This document shows positions 33,678 to 41,522 of a DNA stretch of 64,000 nucleotides, in pieces. A program made the position numbers and the translations under genes. The notes beneath the pieces were generated by a model. That model was given only the letters and a program-made list of their open reading frames with translations, was not told the DNA's origin and made no database searches. Position 1 is the first letter of the stretch. Every line of letters begins with the position of its first letter. The stretch lies in contig NZ_JAGSOV010000023.1 of the NCBI RefSeq assembly GCF_023898865.1, forward strand, positions 186,001-250,000, in the 5' to 3' direction. This DNA is from Pseudonocardia humida. Its GTDB lineage: Bacteria; Actinomycetota; Actinomycetes; Mycobacteriales; Pseudonocardiaceae.

Positions 33678-34952
33678 ATGAGCGACTCCGTCCTCACCGA
33701 GGAGCACGTCAGCACCGCGTCGCGGCCCAGCGCGCTGCGCATCACCGACCTGCGGGTGGCCAACCTGCACGGGGTGCCGTTCCGCTCGTCGATCATCCGG
33801 CTGGACACCAACCAGGGCCTGGTCGGCTACGGCGAGGTCCGCGACCAGGCCAGCGCCACCTACGCGCTGATGCTCAAGAGCCGGGTCGTCGGCGAGAACC
33901 CGTGCGACCTCGACCGGATCTTCCGCAAGATCAAGCAGTTCGGCCACCACGGCCGGCAGGGTGGCGGCGTCTCCGGCATCGAGATGGCGCTGATGGACCT
34001 CGCAGGCAAGGCCTACGGGGTGCCGGCGTACGCGCTGGTCGGGGGCCGGTTCCGGGACACCGTGCGGTGCTACGCCGACACCCCGTCCCTGCTCGACCCG
34101 CACGAGATGGGAGCGAAGCTGCTCGAACGCAAGCAGCGCGGCTTCACCATGCTCAAGATGGACGTCGGCATCAGCCTGCTGTGGGACGTCCCGGGCGCGC
34201 TGATCGCCCCGGCGGGCGCCCGCGAGAACCTGACGACGATGCACCCGTTCACCGGCGTCCAGGTCACCGCGAAGGGCGTGGAGCACCTCGCCGACTACGT
34301 CGCGACGGTGCGCTCGATCGTCGGCTACGACGTCGCGCTCGCCGCCGACCACTTCGGCCACATCGCGCTGGACTCCTGCATCCGGATCGGGCGCGCCCTG
34401 GAGCCGTTCACGCTGGCCTGGATCGAGGACCTGATCCCGTGGCAGTTCACCGACCAGTGGCGCCAGCTGACCGAGGCCGTCGCCGTGCCCACCTGCACCG
34501 GTGAGGACATCTACCTCACCGAGGGCTTCAAGCCGCTGCTCGACGCGGGGGCGATCCGCGTCGTGCACCCCGACCCGGCCACCTCCGGCGGGATCGCCGA
34601 GACCAAGCGCCTCGGCGACTACGCCCAGGAGCGCGGGGTGGCGATGGCCCTGCACCTGGCGGCGTCGCCGATCGCCACGATGGCCAGCGTGCACCTGGCC
34701 GCGGCGACGGAGAACTTCCTGGCGCTCGAACACCACGCCGCCGACGTGGACTTCTGGTCCGAGCTGGTCACCGACCTGCCCCGGCCGCTCATCCAGGACG
34801 GCTCCATCGCCGTCCCGCAGACCCCCGGCCTTGGCTTCGGCGACATCGACGAGGAGCTGTTCCGCCGCCGGCTCGACCCGCGGGCGCCGGAGTTCTTCGC
34901 CGACTCCAGCCACTGGGACGCCGAGTCCAGCCACGACCGGCTGTGGAGCTGA
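33678..34952 (+). CDS. Second mandelate racemase/muconate lactonizing family dehydratase
   Basis: 424 residues. Visible catalytic residues are Lys160-x-Asp162, metal ligands Asp224 (AADHFGH), Glu250 (WIEDLIP) and Glu276 (TGEDIYL), and Asp299 with His326 (HPDPATSGG, ALHLAASP). It is 13 bases after the permease, in the same transcript. It is clearly a diverged paralogue of the enzyme at 27794-28954; an insertion near residues 165-200 distinguishes it. It probably acts on a related acid sugar. Substrate unknown. Confidence 0.88.
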   Translation: MSDSVLTEEHVSTASRPSALRITDLRVANLHGVPFRSSIIRLDTNQGLVGYGEVRDQASATYALMLKSRVVGENPCDLDRIFRKIKQFGHHGRQGGGVSGIEMALMDLAGKAYGVPAYALVGGRFRDTVRCYADTPSLLDPHEMGAKLLERKQRGFTMLKMDVGISLLWDVPGALIAPAGARENLTTMHPFTGVQVTAKGVEHLADYVATVRSIVGYDVALAADHFGHIALDSCIRIGRALEPFTLAWIEDLIPWQFTDQWRQLTEAVAVPTCTGEDIYLTEGFKPLLDAGAIRVVHPDPATSGGIAETKRLGDYAQERGVAMALHLAASPIATMASVHLAAATENFLALEHHAADVDFWSELVTDLPRPLIQDGSIAVPQTPGLGFGDIDEELFRRRLDPRAPEFFADSSHWDAESSHDRLWS

Positions 34953-34955
34953 CCG

Positions 34956-35801
34956 GTGCGGATCGCGATCACCGGCGCCGCGGGGGCGCTCGGGCGCCGC
35001 GTCGTCGACCGCGCGGTGCGCGCCGGGCACGACGTGGTGGCGGTCGACCTGCCCGGGACCGACGCCGCGGCGGACGTCGAGTGGCGCCGGGCCGACATCA
35101 CCGACCTGGGGCAGGTACGGGCGGCCCTGGACGGCGTCCGCGGGGTGGTGCACCTGGGGGCGCTCACCCACCCCCGCCACCCGGAGCCGGAGGTGTTCCG
35201 GACCAACGTGAACGGCACCCACCACGTCCTGGTGGCCGCCGAGGAGCACGGCGTCGACGCCCTCTGCCTGGCCTCCAGCGTCAACGCGATCGGCGGGGTG
35301 TTCAGCGCCGTCGCGCGCTACGACCGCTTCCCGGTGACCGAGCAGCACCCGAGCTACTGCGAGGACTCCTACAGCGTCTCGAAGTGGATCCTGGAGCAGG
35401 AGTCGGCGGCCTTCGCCCGGCGGCGACCGGACGCGACGTTCACCGCGCTGCGCCTGCACGCGCTGCGCGACGACCACGCCCACGCGCGGGCCACCATGAA
35501 CGAGCTGCACGGCGTCAGCCAGCTCTGGGGCTGGACCTCGTTCGACTCGGCCGCGGCGGCCTGCCTGCTCGCCCTGCACCGCCCCACCGCCGGGCACGCG
35601 GTCTGCCACGTCGTGGCCGCGCGGACCACCAGCGACGCGCCGTCGGCCGAGCTGGCGCGCCGCTGGTACCCCGACGTGGCGGTCGACCGGCCGCTGACCG
35701 GGCGCACCGGCTTCTACGCGACCGACGCCGCGCACGCCCTGCTGGGCTGGGACGCCGGCGACGAGCACCCGGCGCTCTCCGATGCGGAGCGCGCCCGGTG
35801 A
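34956..35801 (+). CDS. NAD(P)-dependent extended SDR, uronate dehydrogenase-like
   Basis: 281 residues from the GTG at 34956. The N-terminal GAAGALGRR is an NAD(P)-binding glycine motif, VVHLGAL follows, and the active site YSVSK has the Tyr/Lys pair. The general course resembles uronate dehydrogenases, which oxidise hexuronates to aldarolactones. It is 3 bases after the second dehydratase, so the two probably catalyse successive steps. The assignment to uronate is inferred from similarity of motifs and context. Confidence 0.8.
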   Translation: MRIAITGAAGALGRRVVDRAVRAGHDVVAVDLPGTDAAADVEWRRADITDLGQVRAALDGVRGVVHLGALTHPRHPEPEVFRTNVNGTHHVLVAAEEHGVDALCLASSVNAIGGVFSAVARYDRFPVTEQHPSYCEDSYSVSKWILEQESAAFARRRPDATFTALRLHALRDDHAHARATMNELHGVSQLWGWTSFDSAAAACLLALHRPTAGHAVCHVVAARTTSDAPSAELARRWYPDVAVDRPLTGRTGFYATDAAHALLGWDAGDEHPALSDAERAR

Positions 35802-35813
35802 CCGCCGCCGCGC

Positions 35814-36575
35814 TCAGCCGCGCCGGGCCCGCACCCACTCCTCGTACTCGGGGCGGGCCTCCTCGGACAGCGGGTAGTAGCGGCGCATGTCGCCGCCCTC
35901 GGCGAGGCGCTCGCGGGAGAACTCCTCCCACGCCGCGTGCTCGCTCGCCGTCGCCAGCAGCGCCTCCGCGAGCCCGATCGGCACCACGACCGCGCCGTCG
36001 TCGTCGGCCACGATGATGTCGCCGGGCTCCACCACCGTGCCCCCGCAGGCGATCGGGACGTTCACCGCGTGCGGCACGATATCGGTCTGCGTGTGGAAAT
36101 TGGGCGTCGCGCCGCGCAGCCACAAACCGATGCCCAATTGCCGCGCCTTGCCGAAATCGCGCACGCAGCCGTCGATGACGACTCCCGCCCCGCCGCGCCC
36201 CATGAAATAGGTGAGCATCATCTCGCCGAACACGCCGCTGCCCATGTCCGCCCGCGCGTCGACGACGACCACGTCGCCGGGCTGGGTGTGATACAGCACG
36301 TGCCGGTGCAGCTGGCGCTCCGGGTCGGCGTACTCGTCGACCTGGTAGAGGTCCTCCCGCTTGGGCATGAACTGCAAGGTCAGGGCCGGTCCGGCCACCG
36401 TCTTGCCGGGGGTCGCGCTGACCGGGCCCTGGATGTGGGCGTTGCGCACTCCCAGCCTGCTCAGCTCGCTGCTCGCGGTCGCGCTGCCGACCGCGGCCAG
36501 CCCGGCCACCAGCTCGGCCGGCGGTCGGACGATGTCCGGCGTCTCGACCGTTCCACCGACAGATTGTCGCAGCAT
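35814..36575 (-). CDS. RraA-like / HMG aldolase family protein
   Basis: 253 residues from the ATG at 36575. The RraA fold core is present: GPALTLQFMP, DVVVVDARADMGSGVFGEMM, GGAGVVIDGCVRDFGKA and GDIIVADDDGAVVVP. The GDxxxxD and RD pair bind metal and pyruvate in 4-hydroxy-4-methyl-2-oxoglutarate and 4-carboxy-4-hydroxy-2-oxoadipate aldolases. Its location at the end of a sugar-acid locus supports an aldolase or decarboxylase on a keto acid rather than a ribonuclease inhibitor. It converges on the SDR gene. Confidence 0.85.
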   Translation of the reverse strand: MLRQSVGGTVETPDIVRPPAELVAGLAAVGSATASSELSRLGVRNAHIQGPVSATPGKTVAGPALTLQFMPKREDLYQVDEYADPERQLHRHVLYHTQPGDVVVVDARADMGSGVFGEMMLTYFMGRGGAGVVIDGCVRDFGKARQLGIGLWLRGATPNFHTQTDIVPHAVNVPIACGGTVVEPGDIIVADDDGAVVVPIGLAEALLATASEHAAWEEFSRERLAEGGDMRRYYPLSEEARPEYEEWVRARRG

Positions 36576-36896
36576 TGCGCGCACCTTTCCGCAGAGCCAT
36601 CCGGTTGTGTTGCGAAAAGAGCGTAACCCGAGGATTGCGGGAGTGGTGGGTCGTGGCCGCGGTCGCCGGAGAAATCCACGAGGGGGCGGGCCGGACGGGC
36701 GGAGGGGGGCCGACCCGGCCCCGGCCGCGCGCCGCCGGCTGGTCCGCGCGCGGCGGCACTGGCCGAACCCCAACTTTCTACGTACTGTAGAAGTAGGCCG
36801 CGGGGCCGGACCGGCGCCACCGATCCGCACGACCGGGGCCGTCCCGGCGGAGCCCGGCACCGGTGGACCGGTGCCCGTGGACAGGGGGGTTGGGCG
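36576..36896. other. 321-base divergent region with an operator-like palindrome
   Basis: This lies between the RraA-like gene (minus) and the cytochrome b gene (plus). No gene is seen. The only clear feature is the palindrome at 36776-36792. Proximal to RraA there is an AT-richer part (around 36610-36630) that may carry its promoter. No good -35/-10 pair could be assigned. Confidence 0.55.
36776..36792. promoter_or_regulatory. 17-base palindrome, candidate operator upstream of cytochrome b
   Basis: TTCTAC and GTAGAA flank GTACT. The TAC/GTA half-sites are reminiscent of operators of BlaI/CopY-type repressors. It is 104 bases upstream of the cytochrome b ATG and in an otherwise GC-rich stretch. 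No regulator gene of that kind is in the window. Confidence 0.5.
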
Positions 36897-38408
36897 ATGA
36901 GCGCCACGACGACCGGCGGCAGCGGTCCGGGCCGGACCACGAGTGCGCCAGGGGCGCGCGAGCAGCGGTCCCCGCTCGCGGCGGCGGTGCGCGGGCGGTT
37001 GCACGCCGTGGTGCCGCGGCACTGGTCCGTGCTGTTCGGCCAGGTCGCGGTGGGCAGCTTCGTCGTGCTCGTGCTGTCGGGGCTCTACCTGGAGCTGTTC
37101 TTCGACCCCTCGATGGCCACGACCGTCTACGACGGGCCCTACGAGAACCTGCGCGGGGTCGGCGTGAGCCACGCCTACGACAGCGCGCTCGCCATCTCCT
37201 TCGAGGTCCGCGGCGGGCTGTTCGTGCGCCAGCTGCACAACTGGGCCGCGTCGCTGTTCGTCGCCGCACTGCTGGCCGGCCTGGTCGTGGCGTTCTTCAG
37301 CGGCGCATTCCGGCGGCCGCGGCGCTCGATCTGGGTGGTCGGGGTGCTGCTGCTGTTCGTCGGGGTCCTCACCGCCTTCACCGGCGTGCTGCTGCCCGAC
37401 GACCTGCTCTCCGGGACCAGCCTGCGCATGATCTCGGGCTACCTGCTGTCGATCCCCGTGGCCGGCACCTGGCTGCACTGGATGCTGTTCGGGAGCGAGT
37501 TCCCGGGCACCGAGGTCATCCCCCGGCTGCACGTCGCGCACCTGGTGCTCGCCGTCGTCATCGGCGCGCTGTTCGCGGTGCGCGCGGTGCTGCACGCCCG
37601 GCACGGGCACCCGCAGTACCCCGGGTCCGGCCGGTCGGAGGGCGACGTCGTCGGCGTCCGGGTGCTGCCCGGCTACGCGGCCCGGTCCGCGGCGCAGTTC
37701 ACCGCGATGGTCGGCGTGCTGGCCGCGATGGCCGCCGCCTTCCAGGTCAACCCGATCTGGGCGTACGGCCCGGCCAACCCCGCGCACGTCTCCGGGGGGT
37801 CGACCTCGCCGTGGTACTTCGGCTGGGTCGACGGCGCGGTGCGGCTGTGGCCGGCGTGGGAGATCCGGCTGGGCGAGTACACCGTCCCGCCGTGGTTCTG
37901 GCCGTCGATGGTGTTCCTGCCGCTGAGCTTCGTCGCGCTCGCCCTCTACCCGGTGCTGGAGAGCCGCTTCACCCGGGACACCGCGCACCACCACCTGCTG
38001 CAGCGCCCGCGCGACGTCCCGGCGCGGACCTCCCTCGGCGTGCTGGTGGCCGCGTTCTACGGCTGCCTCCAGCTCGCCGCGGCCACCGACGTCCTCGCGT
38101 TCACCTTCCACCTCTCGACCGACGCCGTCTTCTGGGCCGGCCGGGTCGCCGTGTTCGTCGTGCCGGCGCTCGCCTACGCGGTGACCTACCGGGTCTGCCT
38201 CGGCCTGCAGATGGCCGACCGCGCGGTGCTCGAGCACGGCATCGAGACCGGCCTCGTCCGGCGGCTGCCCCACGGCGGGTACGTCGAGGTGCACCACCCC
38301 CTCGCCGGGTTCGACGAGCACGGCCGCCCGGTCCGGCCGGCGTACCGGGGAGCCCCGGTGCCCAAGCGGATGAACCAGCTGGTCGCGGCGGGTCCGCCGG
38401 CGGACTGA
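36897..38408 (+). CDS. QcrB-like cytochrome b lacking predicted high-potential heme ligands
   Basis: 503 residues with about eight membrane segments and the fold of actinobacterial cytochrome b (QcrB). The motif LPDDLLSGTSLR and the segment RRPRRS after helix B support the family. Low-potential heme ligands are present: His114 (QLHNWAA) and His215 (HVAHLV). The partners 14 residues on, which should be His for the second heme, are Gly128 and Arg229. The Qo-site P-D/E-W-Y reads Ser304-Pro305-Trp306-Tyr307. No qcrA or qcrC is adjacent. It may carry a single heme b and not perform a Q cycle. This rests on alignment by eye. Confidence 0.85.
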   Translation: MSATTTGGSGPGRTTSAPGAREQRSPLAAAVRGRLHAVVPRHWSVLFGQVAVGSFVVLVLSGLYLELFFDPSMATTVYDGPYENLRGVGVSHAYDSALAISFEVRGGLFVRQLHNWAASLFVAALLAGLVVAFFSGAFRRPRRSIWVVGVLLLFVGVLTAFTGVLLPDDLLSGTSLRMISGYLLSIPVAGTWLHWMLFGSEFPGTEVIPRLHVAHLVLAVVIGALFAVRAVLHARHGHPQYPGSGRSEGDVVGVRVLPGYAARSAAQFTAMVGVLAAMAAAFQVNPIWAYGPANPAHVSGGSTSPWYFGWVDGAVRLWPAWEIRLGEYTVPPWFWPSMVFLPLSFVALALYPVLESRFTRDTAHHHLLQRPRDVPARTSLGVLVAAFYGCLQLAAATDVLAFTFHLSTDAVFWAGRVAVFVVPALAYAVTYRVCLGLQMADRAVLEHGIETGLVRRLPHGGYVEVHHPLAGFDEHGRPVRPAYRGAPVPKRMNQLVAAGPPAD

Positions 38409-38521
38409 CCCGGGACCGCCTGCTGGACCTGTCGACCGGGGCCGTCTTGGACCTGCCCCCGACCCCGGGGCGGCGGCAGAGTGCACGCCGTCGAAGGACC
38501 ACCACCAGCAGGGACCAGAAC

Positions 38522-39241
38522 ATGCGCTTCCAGCACGCCGCGCAGCTCCGCGCGGACTTCCCGGAGCTCGTCGCGGGCGTGGTCGCCGCCACCGGCACCA
38601 CCCCGGACGCCGACACCACCGACGCGGTGGCCCGCCACACGGCCACGGCCACCGCCCGGCTGGCCACCGTGGCCACCCCGAGCGGGTTCGCCGAGGTCCA
38701 GGCCTGGCGCCGGGCGTTCACCCGGTTGGGGCTGCGCCCCACCCAGTACCGCTGCGCCTCCGAGGCCCTGCTGCGCCGGTTCGCCCGCGAGGGCGCGCTG
38801 CCCCGGATCCACCCGCTGGTCGACCTGTGCAACGCGGTGTCGCTGGCGACCGCCCTGCCCGTCGCCGTGCTGGACCTGGACCGGGTGACCGGCGACCTCG
38901 TCGTGCGGCGGGCCACCGGGCAGGAGGTCTACCTGGGCTTCGACGGGGCGACCGAGCACCCGCAACCCGGCGAGGTCACCTACGCCGACGACGCGGGGCG
39001 GGCGCACGCGCGGCGCTGGACGAACCGGCAGAGCGGCCACTCCGCGGTCCGCGACGCCACGTCCTGCGTGCTCATCGTGGTCGAGGGCCTGCACGCCACG
39101 GCGCTCGCCGACGTGACCGCCGCGACCACCCTGATCGCCGAGGAGCTGGCCGCGCACTGGTCGCTCGACCCGATCAGCGCGGTGCTGCACGGCGACGGAC
39201 CGACGGCCCTCGACCTGAGGTCCGCGATCACCGCGCGCTAG
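38522..39241 (+). CDS. B3/4 domain protein (phenylalanyl-tRNA synthetase editing-domain homologue)
   Basis: 239 residues from the ATG at 38522. The B3/4 fold motifs are visible in the central part: AWRRAFTRLGLRPTQYRCASEALLRR, IHPLVDLCNAVSLATALPV and the end with RRWTNRQSGHSAV. Stand-alone B3/4 proteins resemble the editing domain of PheT and may hydrolyse mischarged tRNA, though the function is not proven. No synthetase gene is near. Confidence 0.85.
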   Translation: MRFQHAAQLRADFPELVAGVVAATGTTPDADTTDAVARHTATATARLATVATPSGFAEVQAWRRAFTRLGLRPTQYRCASEALLRRFAREGALPRIHPLVDLCNAVSLATALPVAVLDLDRVTGDLVVRRATGQEVYLGFDGATEHPQPGEVTYADDAGRAHARRWTNRQSGHSAVRDATSCVLIVVEGLHATALADVTAATTLIAEELAAHWSLDPISAVLHGDGPTALDLRSAITAR

Positions 39242-39276
39242 TGGTCGCGGTCGGACCGCGCGCCGAAGTCGCAGGC

Positions 39277-39507
39277 GTGAGCGATCCCCGCGCCGAGCTC
39301 GGCGACGTCGCCGGCATGGGCGAGCTCGTGCGGACCGCACCCGGCCTGATGTCGGCCATCGACGTGGTCGCCTCGGCCCTCACCGCCTGGCGGGCCGGGC
39401 GCACCCTGCACATCCCCGGCGCCACCACCTCCGCCATGACCGCCGTCCTCGCCCGCCTCGCCCGCGCCCTCACCCGCCGGGCCATGGAACGCGCCTTCCG
39501 CGGCTGA
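39277..39507 (+). pseudogene. C-terminal remnant of a short-chain dehydrogenase
   Basis: A 76-residue open frame from a GTG resembles the last third of classical SDR proteins: MSAIDVVASALTAWRAG then TLHIPGATTSAM and an Arg-rich end. The Rossmann motif and the Tyr-Lys active site are absent. The remnant begins 35 bases after the B3/4 gene. It is probably a truncated gene without dehydrogenase activity; a small unrelated gene is possible. Confidence 0.5.
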
Positions 39508-39583
39508 ACCGGGCTCGGTCCCTGGTCGGATCGCCGGCCCCGGCCCCATGCTGAGCACATGATCCCGACCCAGGCCGGCGCCG

Positions 39584-40471
39584 GTGCGTGACTTCGTCGG
39601 CCACGGCCCCACCGCACCGCTCGACCGGTGGCCCGACGGGTCGCTGGTGGCGGTCAACATCGTCGTCAACGTCGAGGAGGGCGCCGAGGCGTCGTGGGCC
39701 GACGGCGAGGGCAACGACAGCTGGGGCGAGTACACGATCCCCATCGACCCGACCGTGCGCGACCTGGGCACCGAGGGGCACTTCGAGTTCGGCAGCCGGG
39801 TGGGCATCTGGCGGCTGGTGCGGCTGTTCGAGCGGTTCGACGCGCCCGTGACGTTCGGGGTGTGCGCCCGGGCGCTGGAACGCAACCCGCCCTTCGCGGA
39901 GTGGTTGCGGGCGAGCGGGCACGACGTGCTCGGGCACGGCTACCGCTGGGCCGAGGTGTCGCAGATGTCGGAGGAGGAGGAACGCGCCGACCTGGAGCGC
40001 GCGATGCGGGTGCTGCCAGAGCTCGTGGGGCGCCCGGTGCGCGGCTGGTACGTGCGGTCGTTCCCCAGCGAACGCACGCGCCGCCTCGCCGCCGCCCACC
40101 CCGACCTGGTCTACGACAGCGACTCCTGCAACGACGAGCTGCCCTACCGGGTCGAGGTGGACGGGCGGCCCTGGCTGGTCGTCCCCTACACCAAGGTGCA
40201 CAACGACACCCGCTACTTCCTCGCCCCCACCTACGCGGCGCCGCGCCACTTCGCCGAGTCCCTGATCGGGGCGGCCGACTTCCTGCTCGACGAGGCCCGC
40301 CACGGCGCGGGCGCCCGGCTGATGAGCGTGGGCCTGCACCCGCGCTGGAGCGGCCAGGCCTCCCGCGCGACGGCGGTGCGCGACTTCCTGCACCACGTCA
40401 CGACCACACCCGGGATCACCCTGGTGCACCGCGACCAGGTGGTGCGGTGGTGGATCGAGAACGTCCGCTGA
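39584..40471 (+). CDS. Polysaccharide deacetylase family protein (PuuE/allantoinase-like)
   Basis: 295 residues from a GTG. The NodB-type fold is indicated by AVNIVVNVEEGAE near the start, GSRVGIWRLVRLFERFDAPVTFGV, GHDVLGHGYRW (metal His) and YDSDSCNDELPY; MSVGLHPRWSG closes the barrel. The order of motifs fits the PuuE/HpPgdA group, which acts on allantoin-like or peptidoglycan-like substrates. It has no signal peptide, so a cytoplasmic small-molecule amidase role fits better than cell-wall work. Confidence 0.87.
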   Translation: MRDFVGHGPTAPLDRWPDGSLVAVNIVVNVEEGAEASWADGEGNDSWGEYTIPIDPTVRDLGTEGHFEFGSRVGIWRLVRLFERFDAPVTFGVCARALERNPPFAEWLRASGHDVLGHGYRWAEVSQMSEEEERADLERAMRVLPELVGRPVRGWYVRSFPSERTRRLAAAHPDLVYDSDSCNDELPYRVEVDGRPWLVVPYTKVHNDTRYFLAPTYAAPRHFAESLIGAADFLLDEARHGAGARLMSVGLHPRWSGQASRATAVRDFLHHVTTTPGITLVHRDQVVRWWIENVR

Positions 40472-40558
40472 CGGGCGCCCCCGGCCGCCGCTGCGCGCCC
40501 GGGCCCGGGGGGACAAGCTGGCCACGACCACCTGCCCCCCGATGAGTGAGGACACCGC

Positions 40559-41386
40559 ATGGCCACCTGGCTGATCACCGGATGCTCGACCGGGCTCGGT
40601 CGCGCGCTCGCCGACGCCGTCCTGGCCCGCGGCGACGAGGCCGCCGTCACCGCCCGCGACCCCGCCGCCGTGCGGGACCTGGTGAGCGCGCACCCCGACC
40701 GGGCGCTCGCGCTCGCGCTCGACGTGACCGACCCCGCCCAGGTCGCCGAGGCCGCGCGGCGCACCCGTGAGCGGTTCGGCGGCGTCGACGTCCTGGTCAA
40801 CAACGCCGGCTACGGCTACCGCGCCGCCGTCGAGGAGGCCGACGACGCCGACGTCCAGCGGCTGTTCGCCACCAACTTCCACGGCGCGGTCGCCATGATC
40901 AAGGCCGTGTTGCCGGACATGCGCGCCCGCCGCCGCGGCACGATCGTCAACATCTCCTCGATCGGCGCCCGCATCTGCGCGCCCGGCTCGGGCTACTACG
41001 CCGCGACGAAGGCCGCGCTGGAGGCCATGACCTCGTCCCTGCGCAAGGAGCTCGCGCCGCTGGGCATCACGGCGATGTCGGTCGAGCCCGGCGGCTTCCG
41101 CACCGACTTCGCCGGGCGCTCCCTCACCCAGTCCGCCGAGCCGATCGCCGACTACGCCGACACCGCGGGCAGGCGGCGCAAGGAGCACGACACCGCCCAC
41201 GGCAACCAGCCCGGCGACCCGGCCAGGGCCGCCGAGGCGATCATCACCGCCGTCGGGGCGGCCGAGCCGCCCGCGCTGCTGCTGCTCGGGTCGGACGCCG
41301 TCGACGCCGCCGGTGGCGTCCTGGACGCGCAGCGCGCCGAGCTCGCCGCGTGGAGGGCGCTGAGCACGAGCACCGACTTCGCCTGA
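40559..41386 (+). CDS. Classical SDR family oxidoreductase
   Basis: 275 residues. The N-terminal TGCSTGLGRAL is the NAD(P)-binding motif, NNAGYGYRAAVEE and the catalytic Ser in NISSIGARI follow, and the active site YYAATKAAL has Tyr and Lys. The C-terminal PALLLLGSDAVDA is typical of the oxidoreductase group resembling YxxxK SDRs of lipid or steroid type. A 136-base gap separates it from the P450. Confidence 0.9.
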   Translation: MATWLITGCSTGLGRALADAVLARGDEAAVTARDPAAVRDLVSAHPDRALALALDVTDPAQVAEAARRTRERFGGVDVLVNNAGYGYRAAVEEADDADVQRLFATNFHGAVAMIKAVLPDMRARRRGTIVNISSIGARICAPGSGYYAATKAALEAMTSSLRKELAPLGITAMSVEPGGFRTDFAGRSLTQSAEPIADYADTAGRRRKEHDTAHGNQPGDPARAAEAIITAVGAAEPPALLLLGSDAVDAAGGVLDAQRAELAAWRALSTSTDFA

Positions 41387-41482
41387 CCCGGCCGGCTCGG
41401 CCGCGATCGGCAACCCCGTCGAGGTCGACTGCCGGATCACGGCACCCGCGCGCCCCCGGGCAGCAGCGAAGCTGGTGCCCGG

Positions 41483-41499
41483 GTGGGAGGCCCTCCCAC
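41483..41499. promoter_or_regulatory. Short inverted repeat upstream of the P450 gene
   Basis: GTGGGAG and CTCCCAC flank GCC, giving a perfect 7-base inverted repeat 23 bases before the P450 ATG. It could be an operator for the downstream PucR-type regulator or a leader hairpin. Confidence 0.4.
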
Positions 41500-41522
41500 G
41501 GCATCTCGAGAGCGGGTGAGGC

